Origin: Hyphomicrobiales bacterium
GTDB lineage: Bacteria; Pseudomonadota; Alphaproteobacteria; Rhizobiales; Aestuariivirgaceae
Direction: 5' to 3'
Length of the DNA stretch: 12,208 nt
Assembly (NCBI GenBank): GCA_026987255.1
Contig: JALSNA010000229.1
Span: 1-12,208 of the forward strand
Part shown: piece by piece, positions 1 to 7,187 of the stretch
Numbering within the stretch: the first letter of the stretch is position 1
Layout of the letters: every line of letters begins with the position of its first letter
The notes under the pieces: model-generated
What the model saw: the letters and a program-made list of their open reading frames with translations, nothing else
The model's database searches: none
What the model was told of the DNA's origin: nothing
Translations under genes and position numbers: made by a program

Positions 1-14
1 TTCTTGTTATACAT
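1..14 (-). CDS. Possible first codons of the gene after rseP (bamA expected), partial
   Basis: An ATG on the minus strand at position 14 opens a frame reading M-Y-N-K before the window ends. In Alphaproteobacteria the gene after rseP in this cluster is normally bamA, the outer-membrane beta-barrel assembly factor. A purine-rich GGGGA lies about 12 nt upstream, which is farther than ideal. Other nearby GTG and TTG candidates run into stop codons within a few triplets. The identity rests only on gene order, since four codons cannot identify a protein. Confidence 0.3.
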
Positions 15-226
15 CAGACAGTTACGTCCCCAATTCTGCGCACCCCAACCCAGGATGAATGAATCACCCGTTCGTTTTACGCTGTTTCACCCCCATTGAA
101 AACAGTTTTGGGGCATTTTTTTGTTCCAGCCATGGCCTTCGGTTGCCCATGCAAGTTGCTCCGAAAATCCTTGCCCTGCAACAGGTTCCTTCCGGTGTGA
201 TACAGGTTGCCTTGCAGCACGAAGCA
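15..226. other. Intergenic gap after rseP with no supported gene
   Basis: About 210 bp separate the rseP stop from the likely start of the next gene. A minus-strand frame of 63 codons ends at 64, but its composition (Cys-rich, no recognisable domain) and its overlap with the rseP end make it unconvincing. At 91-113 there is an imperfect inverted repeat (CCCC...AAAA, loop CAG, TTTTGGGG) followed on the plus strand by seven T residues at 116-122. It resembles an intrinsic terminator for plus-strand transcription, but no plus-strand gene enters from the left. I see no copy of the palindromic repeat found elsewhere in the window. Confidence 0.5.
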
Positions 227-1345
227 TCAGGAAGAAAACAGTCTGAGCACATCATTCAAGGTTGCCGCCACCATCAGGGACAGAACCAGCGCCAGCCCCA
301 CCTTGAAGCCCAGTTCCTGGGCGCTCTGGCCCAGCGGCTTGCCGCGCACTGCCTCGATGAGATAATAGAGCAGATGCCCGCCATCCAGCATGGGGATGGG
401 CAAAAGATTGACAAAACCGATGCTCACCGACAGCACCGCCGCCAGCTGCACCAGCGCCATGAAGGACACCGACGCCGCCTTGGAAGTCACCTGGGCAATG
501 GTGAGAGGTCCGGCCAGCTGTCCTGCATCGCCCTGGCCCACCACCAGCTTTTTCAGGAAATGCACCGTCCCGGTGATGATCCGCCAGGTATGCTGGACGC
601 CCAGCCCCAAAGCCTCGATGGGCCCTTTGCGCTCATAGCGAAAATCCCTGGCCACGTTGTGCGACACGCCCAGCATGCCCACCTTGACCTTGCCACCGAG
701 CCCATCGGGCACTTCGCGCACCTTGGGGGTGACGAAGAAACTCTCCTTGCGCCCGTCGCGCAGGACGGTCACCTTCAGGCGCTCCCCGGCATTCATCGAG
801 ACGATGCGCCGCAAATCCATGAACGAATTGATCTTCTCGCCGCCAATGGCGACAATCCTGTCGCCCGGCTTGATCCCCGCCTCCGCCGCCGCCGAGGCCG
901 GCATGACGGAATCCACGACAGGTTCGGAAACCGGCACGCCAATGAACATGAAGGTGGCGGCGAATATCACGATGGCGAGAATGAAATTGGCCACAGGCCC
1001 GGCGGCGACGATCAGGGCGCGCGCCCACAAGGGCTTGGTGTGAAAATTGCCATCATCATCGGCCTTTGCCGCTTCGGCGGAAGGCATGGAGGCGGCATTT
1101 TCGTCACCGGCAAACTTGACATAACCGCCCAGCGGCAGCCAGGCGATCTTCCAGCGCGTGCCATGCTTGTCATGCCAGCCGAAAATCTCGCGCCCGAAGC
1201 CGATGGAAAAGGCCTCGACCTTCACCCCGCACCAGCGCGCCACCATGAAGTGGCCCAGCTCGTGAAAGAACACGATGAAGGTCATCACGCCCAGAAATGG
1301 CACGATGTATCCCAAGGGGGTGGAAATCAGACTCGAAAAGTCCAT
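227..1345 (-). CDS. rseP: RIP metalloprotease RseP (site-2 protease, M50)
   Basis: This is an inner-membrane zinc protease of 372 aa. In well-studied relatives it makes the second, intramembrane cut of anti-sigma factors such as RseA and clears leftover signal peptides. HELGH at residues 28-32 lies in the first membrane segment and supplies two zinc ligands and the catalytic Glu. The third ligand region is the LDG of NLLPIPMLDGGH, near 320-322. A PDZ domain spans roughly 128-210, with GIKPGDRIVAIGG as its clearest part. Only one PDZ domain is evident, whereas E. coli RseP has two. The frame stays open upstream to 1447, but those 34 codons run into repeat copy A. I chose the ATG at 1345 because it has a GGAGA about 7 nt upstream and gives the usual hydrophobic N-terminus. 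It follows dxr after an unusually long 448-bp gap. Confidence 0.95.
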   Translation of the reverse strand: MDFSSLISTPLGYIVPFLGVMTFIVFFHELGHFMVARWCGVKVEAFSIGFGREIFGWHDKHGTRWKIAWLPLGGYVKFAGDENAASMPSAEAAKADDDGNFHTKPLWARALIVAAGPVANFILAIVIFAATFMFIGVPVSEPVVDSVMPASAAAEAGIKPGDRIVAIGGEKINSFMDLRRIVSMNAGERLKVTVLRDGRKESFFVTPKVREVPDGLGGKVKVGMLGVSHNVARDFRYERKGPIEALGLGVQHTWRIITGTVHFLKKLVVGQGDAGQLAGPLTIAQVTSKAASVSFMALVQLAAVLSVSIGFVNLLPIPMLDGGHLLYYLIEAVRGKPLGQSAQELGFKVGLALVLSLMVAATLNDVLRLFSS

Positions 1346-1403
1346 GAAGGTCTCCGGAAAAATTGCGTCGTCTCCCTTGTGGGAGTCACTCGTGGCGAAA
1401 TTA

Positions 1404-1653
1404 GGGTCTGGTCTCAATAAAGGCGTGGATGCCAGCGGCAAATGCACAAGATATCAGCGGCCTTGTCTTGCCCGCCGATAGTTGCGCTATTGGCAGGCAA
1501 GACAAGGCCGCCAAGATGCAGTGCTTTTGTCGCCCGAAGGGGATGGCGGCCAGCAACAGAAGAGAAGCACTTACGCTTGTAATTGCACATTTTTTCATGG
1601 TCTCCTGTTGCTGGCCGCCAGACTGGCGCCACGTTTTTATTGAGTCCGGACCC
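1404..1653. repeat. Palindromic dispersed repeat, copy A (longest form, about 250 bp)
   Basis: The left end reads gggtctggtctcaataaa. The reverse complement of the right end reads gggtccggactcaataaa, so 16 of 18 positions agree. TA dinucleotides flank both ends (1402-1403 and 1654-1655). The interior holds two further inverted repeats. One has 25-bp arms (1457-1481 and 1487-1511, loop 5 nt) with one wobble and one mismatch. The other has perfect 16-bp arms (1544-1559 and 1605-1620, tggcggccagcaacag). Positions 1601-1638 are identical to 11995-12032 in copy D, and 1419-1436 to 11930-11947. Paired ends plus TA flanks fit a non-autonomous, TA-targeting miniature element, but that class is inferred. 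Transcribed with the operon, it should fold into long stems. Confidence 0.85.
1457..1511. repeat. 25-bp-arm inverted repeat module inside copy A
   Basis: The arms at 1457-1481 and 1487-1511 enclose a 5-nt loop. They begin gcggccttgtcttgcc and match at all but two positions; one of these is a wobble in RNA and the other a mismatch, on either strand. The module is missing from copies B, C and D. It is therefore either a separate insertion into the basic element or a part the shorter copies have lost. There is no T-run on the minus strand after it, so it is unlikely to be a simple terminator. Confidence 0.85.
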
Positions 1654-1655
1654 TA

Positions 1656-1719
1656 GGGTCTGGTCCCGATCAAGGCATGGATGCCGGCCTGGCGCCATGT
1701 TTTTGTTGAGTCCAGACTC
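1656..1719. repeat. Palindromic dispersed repeat, copy B (minimal form, about 64 bp)
   Basis: It begins gggtctggtcccgatcaa. The reverse complement of its right end begins gagtctggactcaacaaa, so the two ends are inverted repeats. Almost nothing lies between them except the paired core catgg-atgcc / ggcgccatg. It is flanked by TA at 1654-1655, shared with copy A, and at 1720-1721. The A/B junction reads ccctaggg. It is best explained as an internally deleted relative of copy A inserted next to it, or as the product of a local duplication. Confidence 0.8.
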
Positions 1720-1793
1720 TAGGATACAAGCCGTTAAGGGAAGTTGAAAATCCCGTTTTGCACCCCGGAACGGAACACTTTTCTTCCCCGCGC

Positions 1794-2978
1794 TCAGGAT
1801 TGCAATTCGCGGGCCAGTTCACGCGCCTTTTGCCGCCCGTAAGCATCCGCCGCCCAGACGTCATCCAGATCTCGCAAATGCCCGAAAACGCCATCCGGGC
1901 CGGCCCGCTCCAGCACCTCGGCCACCAGCGGCACGATGCGCACAAAGCCGATCCGCCCTTCCAGGAAGGCGGCCACCGCAACCTCGTTGGCGGCATTGAG
2001 AATGGTGGTGGCGTTGCCCGCCTTCTCCAGCGCCGCAAGCGCCAGGGAGGGGGCCGGAAAGCGCCCGGCATCCACCGGCTCGAAGGTGAGCGCGCCCAGC
2101 TCCACCAGATCGAGGCGCGCAACCGGCGCGCTGATGCGCTGCGGCCAGGCCATGGCGCAGGCGATGGGCGTGCGCATGTCCGGCATGCCCAGTTGCGCCA
2201 GGGTGGAGCCGTCCACGTAGGAGACCAGGGAATGGATGATGGATTGCGGATGAATGACCGCATCGAGCTGGCCGGCCTCCACGGGATAGAGATGATAGGC
2301 CTCGATGAGCTCCAGGCCCTTGTTGGTCAAGGTGGCCGAATCGATGGTCACCTTGGCCCCCATGTCCCAGTTGGGATGCTTCAGGGCCTCTTGCGGCGTC
2401 ACGTTGCGCAGCGACTCCAGCGAGCGGGTGCGGAACGGCCCGCCGGAGGCCGTCAGGGTGATCTTTTCGATCTGGCGCGCGTTGTGCGGTTCGAAACACT
2501 GAAAGATGGCGCTGTGCTCCGAATCCACCGGCACGACATCCACCCCCAGCTGCCGCGCCCGGCCCATGAACAGCTCTCCGGCGGAGACCAGGCACTCCTT
2601 GTTGGCCAGGGCGATGGTATTGCCCGCCTCCAGCGCCGCCAGCGACGGTTTCAGCCCCGCCACCCCGACGATGGCCGCCATGACCATGTCCACCGGGCGC
2701 GCCGCCGCCTCAAGCACCGCCGCCTCCCCGGCCGCCGCCGCGATGCCGGAGCCGGCCAGCGCCTCCCGCAGCGGCTCCAGAAGACTTTCGTCCGCCGTCA
2801 CCGCCACCCTGGCGCCGAATTCCCTGGCATCGGCGGCCAGCCGCCCGATATTGGCATTGGCCACCAGCGCCTCGATGGTGAAGCGCTCCGGGTGATGGCG
2901 CACGATGTCCAGGGTCGATTGGCCGATGGAGCCGGTCGATCCCAGGATGGTCAGTCTCTTGCAAGCCGTTTGCGCCAA
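1794..2978 (-). CDS. dxr: 1-deoxy-D-xylulose 5-phosphate reductoisomerase
   Basis: This cytosolic enzyme converts DXP to 2-C-methyl-D-erythritol 4-phosphate with NADPH, the committed step of the MEP isoprenoid pathway and the target of fosmidomycin. At 394 aa it has normal length. The NADPH-binding GSTGSIG is at residues 13-19, the metal ligands are in VDSEHS (D152, E154) and NKGLE (E223), and the substrate-loop TASGGPFR is near 176-183. The frame has no ATG at the right place. The start is a TTG at 2978, preceded by AAGGAG with an ideal 6-nt spacer and 16 nt downstream of the cdsA stop. Its product feeds the UppS step encoded two genes upstream. The gene (symbol ispC in some genomes) is followed by the repeat-filled gap. 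Confidence 0.97.
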   Translation of the reverse strand: MAQTACKRLTILGSTGSIGQSTLDIVRHHPERFTIEALVANANIGRLAADAREFGARVAVTADESLLEPLREALAGSGIAAAAGEAAVLEAAARPVDMVMAAIVGVAGLKPSLAALEAGNTIALANKECLVSAGELFMGRARQLGVDVVPVDSEHSAIFQCFEPHNARQIEKITLTASGGPFRTRSLESLRNVTPQEALKHPNWDMGAKVTIDSATLTNKGLELIEAYHLYPVEAGQLDAVIHPQSIIHSLVSYVDGSTLAQLGMPDMRTPIACAMAWPQRISAPVARLDLVELGALTFEPVDAGRFPAPSLALAALEKAGNATTILNAANEVAVAAFLEGRIGFVRIVPLVAEVLERAGPDGVFGHLRDLDDVWAADAYGRQKARELARELQS

Positions 2979-2994
2979 TGATGTCTCCTTCGCC

Positions 2995-3843
2995 TTACCA
3001 GATCAAAAGGCCGCGCGCCGCATCCCAGATACCGGCCCGCCAGGCGCCGATGAGCAGGGCCAGCACGGCCGCCGCCACCAGCCCGTCCACCCGGTCCAGA
3101 ATGCCGCCATGGCCGGGGATGAGGCGGCCAGAATCCTTCACCCCGAAGCGCCGTTTGGCGGCGCTCTCGAACAGATCGCCCATCTGCTCGAAACCGCCCA
3201 TGAGCGCCCCCAGCATGAACAGGGCCAGGGCGGACAATCCGGCAAAAATCGCCACGATCCCCCCCGCCAGCGCCCCGCCGAGAACCGCGCCGAAAAACCC
3301 CGCCCAGGTCTTGTTGGGCGAAATGCGCGGCGCGAACCTGGGCCCGCCGATGCTCTTTCCGGCAAAATAGGCCACGGTGTCGGCGCTCCACACGGCGGCA
3401 AAGAGGAACAGAACGGCCGCCAGCCCCTGTTCCCCGCTGCGCAAGGCGGTGAGCGCAAAGGCGGGCAGCGCCAGATAGGGAACGCCCAGCACATGATGGA
3501 GCGTGAACCCGCGCCTGTCCCAGGCGGTGAGCAGAATGGAGGCCACCCAGCAGGCGGCCACGATCAACCCGGCCAGCGCCAGCGGCACAGCCGCGATGCC
3601 GCCAAGCGCCCCGCTCACCCCCGCCATGGCCAGCAGGATGAATTGCCCGGTGTCTCCCTCATGGACGATTGCGGCCCATTCATGGGCCATGAGCAGGCTC
3701 AAGGCCGCCACCAGCAGGGCAAAGGGCACAGGACCTGCCCAGGTGATCAGCAAGACGGCCGGAATCAGCACGGCTGCGGCAATGATGCGCACTGTCAGCT
3801 TGCCGCCCTTGCCCGGCAGGCGGGATGACTCCTGCTTCTTCAT
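2995..3843 (-). CDS. cdsA: Phosphatidate cytidylyltransferase (CDP-diglyceride synthase)
   Basis: This inner-membrane enzyme makes CDP-diacylglycerol from phosphatidic acid and CTP, the branch point for all glycerophospholipids. The protein is 282 aa with about seven or eight hydrophobic segments. The family signature is complete near residues 227-253: S-x-x-K-R, then K-D, PGHGG and DRxDG (ending D250, D253). An upstream SPNKTW element corresponds to the conserved SPKKTWEG region. The frame stays open to 4098 across uppS, but that N-terminal part is low-complexity Ser/Arg/Pro shadow sequence. The ATG at 3843 has GAGGG about 9 nt upstream and starts a normal hydrophobic N-terminus. Its ribosome-binding site overlaps the last codons of uppS, which suggests coupled translation. 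Confidence 0.96.
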   Translation of the reverse strand: MKKQESSRLPGKGGKLTVRIIAAAVLIPAVLLITWAGPVPFALLVAALSLLMAHEWAAIVHEGDTGQFILLAMAGVSGALGGIAAVPLALAGLIVAACWVASILLTAWDRRGFTLHHVLGVPYLALPAFALTALRSGEQGLAAVLFLFAAVWSADTVAYFAGKSIGGPRFAPRISPNKTWAGFFGAVLGGALAGGIVAIFAGLSALALFMLGALMGGFEQMGDLFESAAKRRFGVKDSGRLIPGHGGILDRVDGLVAAAVLALLIGAWRAGIWDAARGLLIW

Positions 3844-3856
3844 GATCGCTACCCTC

Positions 3857-4705
3857 TCAAGCCCGGCCGGCCAGTTTGCTCCGCGTTGTCCGCCCGGACG
3901 GCTCGGCCTGCCTGGCCGGCTCGGCCTGCCCGGCCGGCTCGGCCTTGAGGCCGCCAAAACGGCGCTCGCGGCGGGCATATTCCTGCACTGCGGCGCGCAA
4001 GGCTGCGGCATCGAAGTCCGGCCAGAAGCCGGGCACGAAGACCAGCTCAGCATAGGCCGCTTGCCACAACAGGAAGTTGGACAGCCGCTTTTCATCACTG
4101 GTGCGGATGAACAGGTCCGGATCGGGCACGTCCGGCGCGTAAAGATGGGCGCAGATGGCCTCCGGCGTGATCTCTTCCGGTTTCATCCTGCCAACCGCCA
4201 CCGCCGCGGCCAGTTTGCGGGCCGCCGCGGCGATTTCCTGCCGTCCGCCATAGTTGAAGGCGACGATGAGAGTCAGCCCGCTATTGTCGCGGGTCAGTTC
4301 CTCGCAGTCCTCCAGCAGGCGGACGATGTCCGGCTCCAGCCCCTTGCGCTCGCCGATGATGCGGATGCGCACGCCCATCTGGTGCATCCTGGCCACGTCA
4401 TGATGAACGAAATGGCGCAGGAGCGAAAAGAGATAGGAGATTTCCGCCTTCGGCCTGCTCCAGTTCTCCGAGGAAAAGGAATAGATGGTCAGAAATTCGA
4501 TGCCCAGCTCATCGGCCGCGCGCACGGTGCGCCGCACCGCTTCCATGCCCGCCTTGTGCCCGGCGGTGCGCGGCAGGCCGCGCGCCTTGGCCCAGCGGCC
4601 ATTGCCATCCATGATGATGGCCACATGACGCGGCAAGGCATCGGGCGCACCCTGCCCCCCATGCGCATTTTCAGCCTCCTGGCCCATGGATTTCGCGCCT
4701 GTCAT
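3857..4705 (-). CDS. uppS: Isoprenyl (undecaprenyl) diphosphate synthase
   Basis: This cis-prenyltransferase extends farnesyl diphosphate with isopentenyl diphosphate to C55-PP, the lipid carrier for peptidoglycan and O-antigen. The catalytic MDGNGRWA is at residues 32-39 (D33), followed by the SSENWSRP loop near 78-85. Diphosphate-binding R201, R207 and S209 lie in [15 protein letters not shown], where many relatives have a Gly in place of this Asp. At 282 aa it is about 30 aa longer than usual. The extra part is a Pro/Ala/Arg-rich C-terminal tail with three near-identical hexapeptides ([18 protein letters not shown]). The start is the least certain in the cluster: the ATG at 4705 has AAGG very close upstream, and an in-frame ATG at 4687 is the alternative. 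The core fold begins at about residue 25 either way. Confidence 0.95.
   Translation of the reverse strand: MTGAKSMGQEAENAHGGQGAPDALPRHVAIIMDGNGRWAKARGLPRTAGHKAGMEAVRRTVRAADELGIEFLTIYSFSSENWSRPKAEISYLFSLLRHFVHHDVARMHQMGVRIRIIGERKGLEPDIVRLLEDCEELTRDNSGLTLIVAFNYGGRQEIAAAARKLAAAVAVGRMKPEEITPEAICAHLYAPDVPDPDLFIRTSDEKRLSNFLLWQAAYAELVFVPGFWPDFDAAALRAAVQEYARRERRFGGLKAEPAGQAEPARQAEPSGRTTRSKLAGRA
3894..3947. repeat. Three tandem 18-bp repeats in the uppS 3' end
   Basis: Units 3894-3911, 3912-3929 and 3930-3947 follow the plus-strand pattern c-y-g-g-m-c-g-g-c-t-c-g-g-c-c-t-k-s. Each unit encodes one hexapeptide of the UppS tail (residues 255-272). A length of 18 bp keeps the reading frame, so copy number could vary without breaking the protein. 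Confidence 0.85.
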
Positions 4706-4753
4706 TGCCTTGCCATTGTTGCTCTTGCGGTCTGCCGCCGTGCGCAGGAGCGC

Positions 4754-5320
4754 TCACACCTGCATGATTTCCTCATCCTTGCGCGCCAGAAGCTCATCGA
4801 TTTCCTTGATGAAGGTATTGGTCAGCTCCTGCACCTTTTCAGCCAGATCGCGATGCTCGTCCTCGCTGATCTGGTGATCCTTCTCCAGCTTCTTGAGGGT
4901 TTCCATGCCATCGCGGCGCACGTTGCGCACCGCCACCCTGGCCTGCTCGGCATATTGATGCGCCACCTTGCCCAGCTCCATGCGCCGCTCCTTGGACAGC
5001 TCGGGGATCGGCACGCGAATGACATTGCCCTCGGTCTGCGGATTGAGCCCCAGGTTGGATTCGCGGATCGCCTTGTCCACCGCGGGCGCCAGCGAGGCGT
5101 CCCACACCTGCACCGAGATCAGCCGCGGCTCGGGCACCGAGATGGTTCCCACCTGATTCATCGGCATCTTGGAGCCATAGGCATTGACCTGAATGGGCTC
5201 CAGAAGCGAGGCCGAGGCGCGCCCGGTGCGCAACCCGGCGAACTCCTCCTTGAGCACATTGACCGCCCCCTGCATGCGGCGTTTCAGATCCGCCATGTCG
5301 AGATTGCCGGTATCGGACAT
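4754..5320 (-). CDS. frr: Ribosome recycling factor
   Basis: RRF splits post-termination ribosomes together with EF-G, so that subunits can start a new round of translation. The 188-aa protein matches the usual length of about 185 aa. Domain I helices carry LRTGRAS at residues 30-36 and the conserved RNVRRD at 132-137, which faces the peptidyl-transferase centre rRNA. The middle beta-domain spans roughly 40-105, including [19 protein letters not shown]. The frame is open to 5365, but the ATG at 5320 has GGGGAG 9 nt upstream and gives the family's normal N-terminus; the in-frame ATG at 5329 lies directly on that site. It sits 60 bp after pyrH and 48 bp before uppS. Confidence 0.97.
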   Translation of the reverse strand: MSDTGNLDMADLKRRMQGAVNVLKEEFAGLRTGRASASLLEPIQVNAYGSKMPMNQVGTISVPEPRLISVQVWDASLAPAVDKAIRESNLGLNPQTEGNVIRVPIPELSKERRMELGKVAHQYAEQARVAVRNVRRDGMETLKKLEKDHQISEDEHRDLAEKVQELTNTFIKEIDELLARKDEEIMQV

Positions 5321-5380
5321 TGTCTTCATCTCCCCTGTCATTCCGGGTTGCGCCTGGCAGAGCACCAGGCCTTGCGGCCG

Positions 5381-6103
5381 TCAGGCCGTCACCGTGGTGA
5401 AAGTTCCCCTGCCCTGCAGGACATCCAGCAAGGCCCCCTCATCGCGGATCGAGAATACGGCCAAGGGTATGCCATTGTCACGCGCCAAGGCAATGGCGGC
5501 GGCGTCCATGACCTTCAGATTGCGCCGCAGAACCTCGTCATAGGTGATGGTGTCGAAGCGGGTGGCCTGCGGGTGCGTCTTGGGATCGGCGCTGTAGACT
5601 CCATCGACGCTGGTGCCCTTGAGCAGCGCATCGCAATGCATCTCCGCCGCGCGCAGCGCCGCGCCGGTGTCGGTGGTGAAATAGGGACTGCCGGTGCCCG
5701 CGGCAAAGAGCACCACCTTGCCCTTTTCCAGGTGCCGCTCGGCGCGCGCGCGGGCAAAGCTTTCGCACACCGTGGGCATGGGAATGGCCGACATGACGCG
5801 CGCATCCAGCCCCTTTTTCTCAAGAGCGTTCTGCATGGCCAGGGCGTTCATCACCGTGGCCAGCATGCCCATGTAATCGGCCGAGGCGCGCTCCATGCCG
5901 CCCGCGGCTCCGGCCACGCCGCGAAAGATGTTGCCGCCACCGATGACCAGGCCGATCTGGTGGCCGCGCCCGTGGGCGGCGGCGATTTCTCCCGCCACCC
6001 GCTCCACCATGGCCATGTCGATGCCGAAGGGCTTGCTGCCCATGAGGGCCTCGCCGGAAATCTTCAGCAAAACGCGCTTGAACCCCTGCCCAGCCTGCGC
6101 CAT
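5381..6103 (-). CDS. pyrH: UMP kinase
   Basis: PyrH phosphorylates UMP to UDP with ATP. It is the hexameric bacterial enzyme of the amino-acid-kinase fold and is usually regulated by GTP and UTP. The 240-aa protein shows KISGEAL at residues 14-20, the glycine-rich GGGNIFRG at 55-62, the UMP-binding [11 protein letters not shown] near 136-146, and VDGVYSADP at 166-174 in the ATP site. The start at 6103 is preceded by AGGAGG with a spacer of about 10 nt. The order tsf-pyrH-frr is widely conserved in bacteria. A hairpin in the 108-bp spacer to tsf could adjust how much transcription reaches this gene. Confidence 0.97.
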   Translation of the reverse strand: MAQAGQGFKRVLLKISGEALMGSKPFGIDMAMVERVAGEIAAAHGRGHQIGLVIGGGNIFRGVAGAAGGMERASADYMGMLATVMNALAMQNALEKKGLDARVMSAIPMPTVCESFARARAERHLEKGKVVLFAAGTGSPYFTTDTGAALRAAEMHCDALLKGTSVDGVYSADPKTHPQATRFDTITYDEVLRRNLKVMDAAAIALARDNGIPLAVFSIRDEGALLDVLQGRGTFTTVTA

Positions 6104-6137
6104 CCCCTGCTTGCCTCCTGATCAAATCGCCCATGAG

Positions 6138-6165
6138 AAAGGCCCTGCCTTCCAGCAGGGCCTTT
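6138..6165 (-). terminator. Hairpin between tsf and pyrH (partial terminator or processing site)
   Basis: A perfect 11-bp stem (aaaggccctgc / gcagggccttt) encloses a 6-nt loop. In the minus-strand transcript it is followed only by TTTCTC-like sequence, a weak U-tract. It could be a leaky intrinsic terminator that lowers expression of the downstream genes relative to rpsB-tsf, or a stem that protects the upstream mRNA. The stem is seen directly, and the effect is inferred. Confidence 0.6.
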
Positions 6166-6211
6166 AGCATATTCGCCCGCCCTTAACCAGCGCGGGACAA
6201 ATCTGGCAGGA

Positions 6212-7138
6212 TTACACGCCCGCGGTCTTGGCGACCTCGGCGGCAAAATCCTCCTGCTTCTTCTCCACGCCCTCGCCAAGCTGCATGCGGGTAAACCCGG
6301 TCAGCTTGATGGGCGCGCCCACCTCGGCCTCGGCCTCCTTGATGACCTTGGCGATGGGGGTCTCGTTGTCCATCACGAAGATCTGCGACAGCAGCACCGA
6401 TTCCTTGAAGAACTTCTTCATCCGGCCTTCCACCATCTTCTCGATGATGTTCTCCGGCTTGCCCGATTCGCGCGCCTGCTCCACGTAGACGGCTCTTTCG
6501 CGCTCGGCCACATCGGCGTCGATGTCCTCCTCGCTGAGCGCCAGCGGGGCGGCGGCGGCCACGTGCATGGCCAGCTTCTTGCCCAGCTCCTCCAGCTTGG
6601 CCGTATCACCGGCCGATTCCAGGGCCACCAGAACGCCGATCTTGCCCAGTCCGGGCGCGGCCTGGTTGTGCATGTAGGCCACCACGGCGCCTTCCGGCAC
6701 CTCCTGGTAGGCGGCCCGGCGCACCGTCATGTTCTCGCCGATGGACCCGACCATCTCCTTGACATGCTCCTCGACGGACTTGCCCGCACCGGGGAACGGG
6801 GCCGCCTTGAGGGCCTCGACATCGCCCCTGGTCTCCATGGCCACGGAAGTGATCTTGCTCACCATGTCCTGGAACTGGTCGTTGCGGGCCACGAAATCGG
6901 TCTCCGAATTGACCTCGACCAGCACCCCGCGCTTGCCATCGGTGGCCACGCCCACCAGACCTTCGGCGGCGGCGCGGGAGGACTTCTTGGCCGCCTTGGA
7001 AAGACCCTTGGCGCGCAGCCAGTCCACGGCCTTTTCCATGTCGCCATCGTTTTCCGTCAGCGCCTGCTTGCAGTCCATCATGCCGACGCCGGTCTTTTCG
7101 CGCAGCTCTTTCACCATGCTTGCGGTGATCTTGCTCAT
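6212..7138 (-). CDS. tsf: Translation elongation factor Ts
   Basis: EF-Ts is the nucleotide-exchange factor that releases GDP from EF-Tu. The 308-aa protein is full length. The N-terminal UBA-like domain carries [18 protein letters not shown] at residues 10-27. The EF-Tu-contacting TDFVARN motif is at 80-86, matching the family's key Asp-Phe pair. Two further core subdomains and a coiled segment follow. The ATG at 7138 has AAGGAAGG upstream at normal spacing. It lies 49 bp after rpsB, its usual partner, and both are probably transcribed from the promoter upstream of rpsB. Confidence 0.98.
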   Translation of the reverse strand: MSKITASMVKELREKTGVGMMDCKQALTENDGDMEKAVDWLRAKGLSKAAKKSSRAAAEGLVGVATDGKRGVLVEVNSETDFVARNDQFQDMVSKITSVAMETRGDVEALKAAPFPGAGKSVEEHVKEMVGSIGENMTVRRAAYQEVPEGAVVAYMHNQAAPGLGKIGVLVALESAGDTAKLEELGKKLAMHVAAAAPLALSEEDIDADVAERERAVYVEQARESGKPENIIEKMVEGRMKKFFKESVLLSQIFVMDNETPIAKVIKEAEAEVGAPIKLTGFTRMQLGEGVEKKQEDFAAEVAKTAGV

Positions 7139-7187
7139 TGTCTCAACCTTCCTTGAAAATTCAGCTCTTCGGCGCCCATCCGCCGCA

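Larger units (their letters stand above)
1346..1793. other. dxr-rseP intergenic gap carrying two palindromic repeats
   Basis: This 448-bp gap interrupts a cluster whose other spacers are 13-108 bp. More than half of it is repeat copies A and B (described separately). The remainder is about 57 bp before rseP, including a small perfect hairpin (CTCCC/GGGAG, 1372-1385), and about 72 bp after dxr with no clear terminator. I found no convincing gene. Short minus-strand frames of 65-94 codons run across the repeats, but they follow the DNA repeat and have no domain. Confidence 0.8.

Noticed and set aside
91..122. Terminator-like inverted repeat with T-run on the plus strand
   Set aside because: The stem is broken by a 4-nt bulge and no plus-strand gene leads into it. 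In the minus orientation it lacks a T-run.
1346..1447. Longer rseP start at 1447 (34 extra residues)
   Set aside because: The extra codons run through the edge of repeat copy A and have no homologous character. The internal ATG at 1345 has a proper ribosome-binding site and the normal N-terminus.
1414..1698. 94-codon minus-strand frame across copies A and B
   Set aside because: Its sequence simply follows the DNA repeat. The same GSG-x-x-K-x-VAP words reappear beside copy C because of shared DNA, the frame has no domain, and it is not kept intact in copy D.
1404..1720. CRISPR-like repeat array
   Set aside because: The repeats are inverted, differ in length and have no regular spacers; no cas genes are present.
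5352..5370. Hairpin GCCTGG / CCAGGC between pyrH and frr
   Set aside because: It has only a 6-bp stem with no T-run in an operon spacer, which is easily expected by chance in GC-rich DNA.
3503..6121. 872-codon open frame on the plus strand opposite cdsA, uppS, frr and pyrH
   Set aside because: It is an antisense shadow of GC-rich genes. The minus-strand genes have full family motifs, and this frame has none.
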